A stretch of 13,392 bases of DNA from Bacteroidota bacterium (GTDB taxonomy: Bacteria; Bacteroidota; Bacteroidia; Chitinophagales; Chitinophagaceae), in NCBI GenBank assembly GCA_947462495.1, contig CANHOY010000030.1, forward strand, positions 1-13,392. The letters are read 5' to 3'. Position 1 is the stretch's first letter. Each line of letters starts with the position of its first letter. The position numbers and the translations under genes are program-made. Under the pieces are notes generated by a model, which ran no database searches, was not told the origin of the DNA, and saw only the letters and a list, made by a program, of their open reading frames with translations. This document shows, in pieces, positions 8,541 through 13,392 of this stretch.

Positions 8541-8633
8541 GTATATTATTATTTATTTGGTTGTATCAAATGCTTTCTTAAACAAGTAATCTTATATGAA
8601 AAATGAGAGAGAATTAAAAATTGATTGGCCATT

Positions 8634-9986
8634 TTATCTAATTTTTGAAAATTTTAATCTTTTGCCTAGTATATTATCATTTATAATTCCATTTTCATAA
8701 ACAATGCTTCCATTTACAAATGTTTTTTCAATTTTACTTTTAAAGCATTGATTTTCAAAAGGGGACCACTGGCATTTGTAAAGTGTATTTTGGGGGGTTG
8801 CCTTCCAAGTGCTATTCAAATCTAATAATACTAAATCGGCATAATACCCTTCACGAATATAACCCCGCATATTAATCCTGTATATTTCTGCAACATGGTG
8901 GCTCATTTTTTCAACTAATTTCTCTATACTAATTTTACCTTTATGAACTAATTCAAGCATTGCCGGTAAGGCATGTTGTACCAAAGGCCCACCAGACAAA
9001 GATTTTAAATATGGGCGGTTTTTTTCTATGATTGTATGCGGTGCATGGTCTGATGCGATTATGTCAATTCTATTATCTAAAAGCGCTTCTAATAAGCCGT
9101 TTTTATCTTCTTGTGTTTTAATGGCTGGATTCCATTTTATTTTAGCACCTAATTTTTCATAATCTTTATCTGAAAACCAAAGGTGATGCACACAGGCTTC
9201 AGCAGTTATTCTTTTTTCATGAACAGAAATTTTATTATCAAATAAATTGGCTTCTGCAAGTGTTGAAATATGAAATAAATGTAATCTATTATTATACTTT
9301 TTAGTAATTTCCAAAACACGTTTTGTGGCTATAAGACAAGCTTCTTCACTTCTAATATTTGGGTGAAATTCAAAGGGTATATTTTCTCCATACTTTTTTC
9401 GATAATAGTTTGTATTATATTTAATAATACCATCATCTTCACTATGTAATGCAACTAAAGAATCTGTTCGATAGAAAAGTTTTTCTAAAAAATCCGGATA
9501 ATTTGCCAATATACCTTCTTCACTATTAAAATATAAGCCATCGTCTGTTATTCCACATACATTTTCATTGTTAATTCTTAAAGCTTCTTCTAAATTAGTT
9601 TGATTGATCCCCATAAAAAAAGAATAATTAGCTATCGATTTTTTTGAAGCAATCAAATATTTTTCTTCTAACAACTCTAATGTTAAAGTATTTGGAATTG
9701 TATTGGGCATTTCCATAAAAGAGGTGATTCCGCCAGCAACCGCTGCCCTTGATTCTGTATAAATATTTCCTTTATGTATTAAACCTGGTTCACGAAAGTG
9801 TACTTGGTCATCAATGATTCCTGGCAACAAATAAAGACCTTCAGCATTAATTTCCTTAATTGTACCTTCGCCAGTAAAATTAATTGACGTATCAATTTTT
9901 TCAATTCGCTCATTTGAAATTAATATATCTGCAACTTGACTATTGCCTTCATTCACCATACAGGCATTCCGTATAATTGTTTTCAT
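8634..9986 (-). CDS. pyrC: Dihydroorotase (class I, Bacteroidota type)
   Basis: A 450-aa amidohydrolase catalysing reversible cyclisation of N-carbamoyl-aspartate to dihydroorotate, step three of pyrimidine synthesis in the cytosol. Visible motifs in order are IDDQVHFREPG (58-68), the substrate-binding MEMPNT (91-96), GITDDG (145-150), HSED (181-184, metal His), HIST (239-242, metal His), and ASDHAPH (311-317) with catalytic and metal Asp313. Two positions are unusual. The first His of the HxH pair is Gln61, which I recall as common in Bacteroidota enzymes. The segment that in those relatives carries the carboxylated lysine (KxFxGSSTGNML) is replaced by TDDG, as in Bacillus and Aquifex enzymes that use Asp. 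The start codon directly abuts the stop of the upstream sua5-like gene with no gap, so translation is probably coupled. Confidence 0.92.
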   Translation of the reverse strand: MKTIIRNACMVNEGNSQVADILISNERIEKIDTSINFTGEGTIKEINAEGLYLLPGIIDDQVHFREPGLIHKGNIYTESRAAVAGGITSFMEMPNTIPNTLTLELLEEKYLIASKKSIANYSFFMGINQTNLEEALRINNENVCGITDDGLYFNSEEGILANYPDFLEKLFYRTDSLVALHSEDDGIIKYNTNYYRKKYGENIPFEFHPNIRSEEACLIATKRVLEITKKYNNRLHLFHISTLAEANLFDNKISVHEKRITAEACVHHLWFSDKDYEKLGAKIKWNPAIKTQEDKNGLLEALLDNRIDIIASDHAPHTIIEKNRPYLKSLSGGPLVQHALPAMLELVHKGKISIEKLVEKMSHHVAEIYRINMRGYIREGYYADLVLLDLNSTWKATPQNTLYKCQWSPFENQCFKSKIEKTFVNGSIVYENGIINDNILGKRLKFSKIR

Positions 9987-10943
9987 CTAATGCTTTTTTG
10001 TTGCTCTTTCTAATTTATCATTAATGGTTTTACCTAAATTTTCATCTGGCAGTCTTTCTGCAATAATAACGTCTAGTTTTTTTTGGTCTAAACGATGCAT
10101 TGCAGCGTATAAATTTTTAGCGGCTTCGGTATAATTTCCGGATTTTGATAGTATTTCCTGACTAACAATTTCATCACTTTGAACTTTATTTTTAAATAGC
10201 AATAACCCAATTTTTTTTCCTTTTAATAGGTTCGTTAACTTGGATACGTCATTTGTCAAGTAAGTGTCAGTCTGAGGCGCGTAATGCCGAGAAAGCATTC
10301 CTGGTGAGATGGGGGATGTATCACTATGTGTGCTAATGCTTAATTTACCAGATATTTTCTCTATATCTTCCATGGCAATTGATCCATGTCTGTGTAATAT
10401 GGGTTTATTATTTTCAAATCCAATAATAGTAGATTCTAAACCTTTTTCGCATTCACCTCCGTCTAATATAACATCGATCTTCTGTCCAAAATAATTAAAA
10501 ACATGTTCTGCACTTGTTGGGCTAATTGAGCCAAATGGGTTTGCACTTGGTGCGGTTAATGGAAAATCAAGTTGATCTAATAATGCTAATGTTAGTCGAT
10601 GATTGGGTACTCTTACTGCAACAGTGTTTTTTTCTGCAGTTATTAAATCTGAAATGTGATTTTGTTTTTTTAGTACCAATGTTAAAGGTCCAGGCCAAAA
10701 TTTATCTGCAAGCATTAAGGCGTTTTCTGGAATTTCTGAAGCAATGTCAAAAATACTAGATGCTGCTTTAATATGAACTATCAAAGGGTTATACAATGGT
10801 CTATTTTTTAAATCGAATATTTTTTTAATTGCTATATCACTATATGCATTTCCCGCTAAACCATATACTGTTTCAGTTGGCATGGCTATTAGCTCATCTT
10901 TTAATAGGATTTCCTTTGCTTTACTTATATCTTTAGTTATCAT
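9987..10943 (-). CDS. tsaC: L-threonylcarbamoyladenylate synthase (Sua5/TsaC2 type)
   Basis: A 318-aa protein of the long (Sua5, YwlC) form. It makes L-threonylcarbamoyl-AMP from threonine, bicarbonate and ATP, the first step of the universal t6A37 modification of ANN-decoding tRNAs. The N-terminal YrdC domain (about 1-200) shows PTETVYGLAG (22-31), the KNRPLYNPLIVH strand (46-57), the WPGPLTLVL strand (83-91) and TAPSANPFGSISPT (130-143). The linker SPGMLSRHYAP (213-223) is the conserved loop that closes the active site in Sua5 proteins. A Rossmann-like Sua5 C-terminal domain follows (about 225-318, with ENLGKTINDKLERA). The gene begins 8 nt after the DUF6671-like stop and abuts the dihydroorotase ATG. 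It is normally an essential housekeeping gene; its place between an unknown protein and a pyrimidine enzyme is not a classic arrangement. Confidence 0.93.
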   Translation of the reverse strand: MITKDISKAKEILLKDELIAMPTETVYGLAGNAYSDIAIKKIFDLKNRPLYNPLIVHIKAASSIFDIASEIPENALMLADKFWPGPLTLVLKKQNHISDLITAEKNTVAVRVPNHRLTLALLDQLDFPLTAPSANPFGSISPTSAEHVFNYFGQKIDVILDGGECEKGLESTIIGFENNKPILHRHGSIAMEDIEKISGKLSISTHSDTSPISPGMLSRHYAPQTDTYLTNDVSKLTNLLKGKKIGLLLFKNKVQSDEIVSQEILSKSGNYTEAAKNLYAAMHRLDQKKLDVIIAERLPDENLGKTINDKLERATKKH

Positions 10944-10951
10944 TATTTCAA

Positions 10952-11788
10952 TTATGGGTTACAAAAATCACAGTACATCGGATCTTCTGCTTGTTTTCCT
11001 TTTGGATATTTTACTTCTTTTTTACAGTTACATTTTTGACAAGAATAGATATAACTTAATGTACTTCGTGTTGGAAAATAACAAATCTCACAAGGCAAAC
11101 CATCTTTCACCTCTGTAATTCCAAAACCGGGCATGTTGCATAATGGACAAAGTGAATTTATTTTTTCAGTGAGTTTTTTAGCTACACATTCAATTATTTT
11201 CATTCTTGTTGGGTTATACATTGCTCGCATATCTGTTTCTATATAAGCCGTTCCATAATTATTTATAAAACTTAAAAAAACAGTATTTAACTGTTTTTTA
11301 TTGGTAATACCTTTTACAATATCTTTATTTTCGTCTTTTGACTTTTTAATAATCAAGCCGTGTGAAGGGAAATTTGCATTGGTTGCAAATTCTAGTAACA
11401 TCTTTTCATCTTTTATTGCTGACCCATTAAAATTAGTTTCTACACTTATCTCCCTTGCTATAATTTCTAAACCATTCTTCTTATCAATAAAGATTAAAAA
11501 TTCATCATCTGCTGGTACAAAATATATAGTTGGATGTGGACCAAAAGAACCCTCACTGGCTATAGCTAAATCGCAATTCGTTAATTCCATTGCTATAAAA
11601 CATTTTTTTCTTGCCGCTGTTATAGGATCATCTTTTCTTTCAATTTCTCCTGTAAAAGTGCCAAGCTGATCCGTATCTAAATCAGCAGTAACAAAACAAT
11701 TTACTCCCAACTCTTTTTCTACAATAGGAGCTATCACTCTTTCTTTTTTGTGTTTTGTCGCTATTATTAATTTCCTACCTTTAAACAT
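10952..11788 (-). CDS. DUF6671-like protein with C-terminal double zinc-ribbon region
   Basis: A 278-aa protein without known function; from memory it resembles DUF6671 family proteins of Bacteroidota. The N-terminal domain (about 1-205) has conserved-looking blocks: KLIIATKHKKERVIAPIVEK, GTFTGEIERKDDP, IASEGSFGPHPTIYFVPADDE and YIETDMRAMYNPTRMK. The density of invariant-type G, D, E, R and H suggests an enzyme. The C-terminal part has four CxxC pairs: C214/C217, C233/C236, C250/C253 (plus C255) and C273/C276, enough for two structural zinc sites. There is no signal peptide or membrane segment, so it should be cytosolic. Its ATG overlaps the stop of the 95-aa gene by one base (TAATG), a translational coupling arrangement, and the sua5-like gene follows after 8 nt. 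No reaction can be assigned. Confidence 0.8.
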   Translation of the reverse strand: MFKGRKLIIATKHKKERVIAPIVEKELGVNCFVTADLDTDQLGTFTGEIERKDDPITAARKKCFIAMELTNCDLAIASEGSFGPHPTIYFVPADDEFLIFIDKKNGLEIIAREISVETNFNGSAIKDEKMLLEFATNANFPSHGLIIKKSKDENKDIVKGITNKKQLNTVFLSFINNYGTAYIETDMRAMYNPTRMKIIECVAKKLTEKINSLCPLCNMPGFGITEVKDGLPCEICYFPTRSTLSYIYSCQKCNCKKEVKYPKGKQAEDPMYCDFCNP

Positions 11789-12075
11789 TATTCTATAGTT
11801 TCAAGAATTGAAATATTTATTTCTGAACTAACTAAAAGCTTTCTTTTTTTAATTTTAGCTTCTTCTAAAATCACCTCTAATTTTTTCATTTCGCTCCTTA
11901 GCGCAGGAATTCTTTTTTTTGCAGTTGAATCTTCAATTCCCAATCGTTCTTGCGAACTCCAATTTTTAATATTGTGAAAATTAATTTTTGTGGTAAACAT
12001 ATTAATTAAAATTTCCTTTGCTTCATCATATGTGAAGTCGCCATCAATAATTGTTAATGTTTCAGTTTTTTTCAT
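11788..12075 (-). CDS. Small coiled-coil protein of unknown function (95 aa)
   Basis: I do not recognise a named family. The protein starts with a short beta-like stretch (TLTIIDGDFTYDEAKEILIN) and then a helix reaching the block FHNIKNWSSQERLG. A charged helical segment follows (about 51-80, KKRIPALRSEMKKLEVILEE), likely a coiled coil, and it ends with SSEINISI. It has no membrane segment or cysteine. Its stop overlaps the ATG of the DUF6671-like gene by one base, so the two are probably made in fixed ratio and may interact. Its own start lies inside the end of the 60-aa membrane protein gene (14-nt overlap). The overlap on both sides and the structured sequence support a real gene. Confidence 0.7.
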   Translation of the reverse strand: MKKTETLTIIDGDFTYDEAKEILINMFTTKINFHNIKNWSSQERLGIEDSTAKKRIPALRSEMKKLEVILEEAKIKKRKLLVSSEINISILETIE

Positions 12076-12244
12076 TGATATTTGAATTTTGGGTTGATGA
12101 TAATTTGGAGAGTAGTGCCCCTGATATTATCCCTAAGGAGGCGAATAGTTGACTATTGATAACATCTTTAGTTAAAAAAGCCATAAGACCAAAGACAATA
12201 ATTAAAATCAGGCAAACAGTGCACTTTATTTCTTTTAATTTCAT
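12062..12244 (-). CDS. Small two-helix membrane protein (60 aa), hypothetical
   Basis: Starts at ATG 12244 and ends in TGA at 12062. It has a basic start (MKLKEIKC), a hydrophobic helix of about 9-24 (TVCLILIIVFGLMAFL), a short loop TKDVINSQ, a second helix about 33-47 (LFASLGIISGALLSK) and a polar Asn/Ser-rich tail. A two-pass inner-membrane protein is the simplest reading. It overlaps the 95-aa gene by 14 nt and would be the first gene of the minus-strand run facing the LysR gene. No family is recognised. A short spurious frame cannot be fully excluded, but the clear membrane pattern and its place in the run support it. Confidence 0.5.
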   Translation of the reverse strand: MKLKEIKCTVCLILIIVFGLMAFLTKDVINSQLFASLGIISGALLSKLSSTQNSNINEKN

Positions 12245-12314
12245 ATTTATATAATTTTAATTATTATTTTTTTGACTAACGGTGGAATGGTTGCTACTAT
12301 TTGTTTTCTTAATT

Positions 12315-12330
12315 TTTCATGAAATTTCAT
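12315..12330. promoter_or_regulatory. Overlapping palindromes in the divergent region, possible LysR-type site
   Basis: Within the 160-nt space between the LysR start (12405) and the 60-aa gene start (12244) the sequence holds two overlapping perfect palindromes, TTTCATGAAA (12315-12324) and ATGAAATTTCAT (12319-12330). The second fits a T-N11-A spacing (12317 to 12329), the loose consensus of LysR-family sites. A further short palindrome CAAATTTG lies at 12339-12346. The place suits control of both divergent transcripts, but AT-rich DNA gives such repeats by chance. Confidence 0.35.
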
Positions 12331-12381
12331 TTACAGAGCAAATTTGAGACGTTTTTTTATATAAATATTATTTAACTTTAT

Positions 12382-12389
12382 TATCTTTG
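12382..12389 (+). promoter_or_regulatory. Putative -7 promoter element of the lysR-like gene
   Basis: TATCTTTG matches the Bacteroidota -7 consensus TAnnTTTG exactly and ends 15 nt before the ATG at 12405. No good -33 TTTG occurs at the expected distance; a TTTG at 12343-12346 is too far (35 nt). Transcription from it would give a very short leader. Confidence 0.4.
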
Positions 12390-12404
12390 ATATAAATATA
12401 TTTT

Positions 12405-13322
12405 ATGAACTATACTATTAGTCAATTGAAAATTTTTTTAAAAGTGGTTGAATTTGGAAGTATAACAAAGGCTGCTGATGAATTACATTTAACGCAACCT
12501 GCTGTTTCTATTCAATTAAAAAATTTTCAGAAAGATTTTAAATATTCATTAACAGAGGTTATAAATAAGAAACTTTACGTAACAGATTTTGGTAAAGAAA
12601 TTGCAAGTGCTTGTGAAAATATTTTAAATGAACTTGAAATTATCAATTATAAAAGTTTAGGGTATGATAATAATTATACAGGTAAATTGAAAATTGCTAT
12701 TGTATCAACAGGTAAATATATCATGCCATACTATTTAGCAGGGTTTTTAAATAAATATCCAGATGTAGATTTACTCATGGATGTAACTAATAAATCGAAG
12801 GTGATATCTAGTTTAGAAAAAAATGAAATTGATTTTGCACTTGTATCAATTTTACCAGATAATATCAATGTCAATGAACTTGAATTAACGGAAAATCACT
12901 TATTTCTTGTAGGAAATAAAGAAATTTCAGAGAATATTTCGAAGGACAAGAAAACTTTAAACAACAAGCCATTTATTTATAGAGAAGCAGGATCTGGTAC
13001 AAGACAAATGATGGAAAGGTTTATCACCAAAAATAAATTTCATACCAAAAAGAAAATTGAACTTACATCCAATGAAGCTGTAAAACAGGCGGTTCTTGCA
13101 GGAATTGGTATTTCTATTATGCCTTACATTGGTATTAAGTCTGAAATAGCAGCCGGCAAAATTAAGATTATAGAAACCAAAGGGCTACCTATCACTACTA
13201 AATGGCGATTAGTTTGGCTTAAAGAAAAGAAATTAAGTCCAATTGCTCAACATTATATAGAGTTTCTAAAGCAAGAAAAGAGTTCTATTAATGACTTATC
13301 ATTTTCAATGCCAAAGATGTAG
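12405..13322 (+). CDS. LysR-family transcriptional regulator, CbbR/CmpR-like
   Basis: A 305-aa protein with an N-terminal winged helix-turn-helix (about 4-62; ITKAADELHLTQPAVSIQLK is the typical LysR recognition region) and a two-lobed effector domain (about 92-290). TGKLKIAIVSTGKYIMPYYL (92-111) and YREAGSGTRQMMERF (192-206) resemble the CbbR/CmpR/RbcR branch, which senses metabolites of carbon fixation or inorganic-carbon status. VLAGIGISIMP (230-240) is the family's usual second-lobe motif. The stretch after the HTH (FQKDFKYSLTEVINKKLYVT) departs from the usual LGxxLFxRxxRxxxLT. It is transcribed away from the minus-strand run that ends with the sbtA-like gene. LysR regulators commonly control their divergent neighbours, so that run is the first candidate target. 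Confidence 0.9.
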   Translation: MNYTISQLKIFLKVVEFGSITKAADELHLTQPAVSIQLKNFQKDFKYSLTEVINKKLYVTDFGKEIASACENILNELEIINYKSLGYDNNYTGKLKIAIVSTGKYIMPYYLAGFLNKYPDVDLLMDVTNKSKVISSLEKNEIDFALVSILPDNINVNELELTENHLFLVGNKEISENISKDKKTLNNKPFIYREAGSGTRQMMERFITKNKFHTKKKIELTSNEAVKQAVLAGIGISIMPYIGIKSEIAAGKIKIIETKGLPITTKWRLVWLKEKKLSPIAQHYIEFLKQEKSSINDLSFSMPKM

Positions 13323-13392
13323 ATTCATTTTACCTCAACGTGAAAAACTTACCCTCTAGTTGATTAAATTAGATATCTTTTCTTAACATCCG

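Noticed and set aside
10882..11118. A 78-codon plus-strand open frame crossing the sua5-like/DUF6671-like junction
   Set aside because: It lies antisense to two well-supported genes and shows no family-like sequence; its hydrophobicity is an antisense effect of Lys/Glu-rich coding DNA.
13323..13392. Imperfect hairpin (TTTTAC/GTGAAAA) after the lysR-like stop as a terminator
   Set aside because: The stem is short and mismatched with no T-run; the 70-nt end of the window holds nothing else I can support.

Overview
The window looks like a piece of a Bacteroidota chromosome, probably of the Chitinophagaceae/Flavobacteriia breadth; the family is not certain. The grounds are strong AT richness, weak or absent Shine-Dalgarno sequences, two matches to the Bacteroidota -7 promoter element TAnnTTTG, and protein relatives typical of that phylum (a dihydroorotase with the DDQVHFREPG signature, a DUF6671-type protein, a half-size secretion ABC protein paired with HlyD and TolC). 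All genes but the last lie on the minus strand, so the window reads from right to left. I saw no tRNA, rRNA, CRISPR array, insertion sequence or phage gene.

Right part (12405-13322, plus strand): a LysR-type regulator whose effector domain looks like the CbbR/CmpR branch. It is transcribed away from a tight minus-strand run: a 60-aa two-helix membrane protein, a 95-aa coiled-coil protein of unknown function, a 278-aa DUF6671-like protein with four CxxC pairs, a Sua5-type threonylcarbamoyl-AMP synthase, a dihydroorotase and, after a 93-nt gap, an SbtA-type sodium/bicarbonate symporter. The first five genes overlap or are separated by at most 8 nt. Sua5 consumes bicarbonate directly. Dihydroorotase acts in pyrimidine synthesis, whose first step consumes bicarbonate. 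SbtA imports bicarbonate. A bicarbonate-supply theme under a CbbR-like regulator is therefore plausible, but it is inference.

Middle part (7533-2332): a complete four-gene export operon, TetR regulator, ABC half-transporter, HlyD adaptor and TolC outer-membrane channel. Just upstream of tetR is a perfect 27-bp palindrome beside a TAnnTTTG promoter element, the likely TetR operator. The ABC protein keeps Walker A, Walker B and the catalytic Glu, but its signature motif, Q-loop and H-loop are degenerate. It carries no peptidase domain and no cargo gene is visible, so small-molecule efflux is at least as likely as peptide export.

Left part (2331-1): a 327-nt stretch without a gene holding a weak terminator-like palindrome, then a small DinB-fold protein with a three-His site, then an APC-family amino-acid permease that runs off the left edge.
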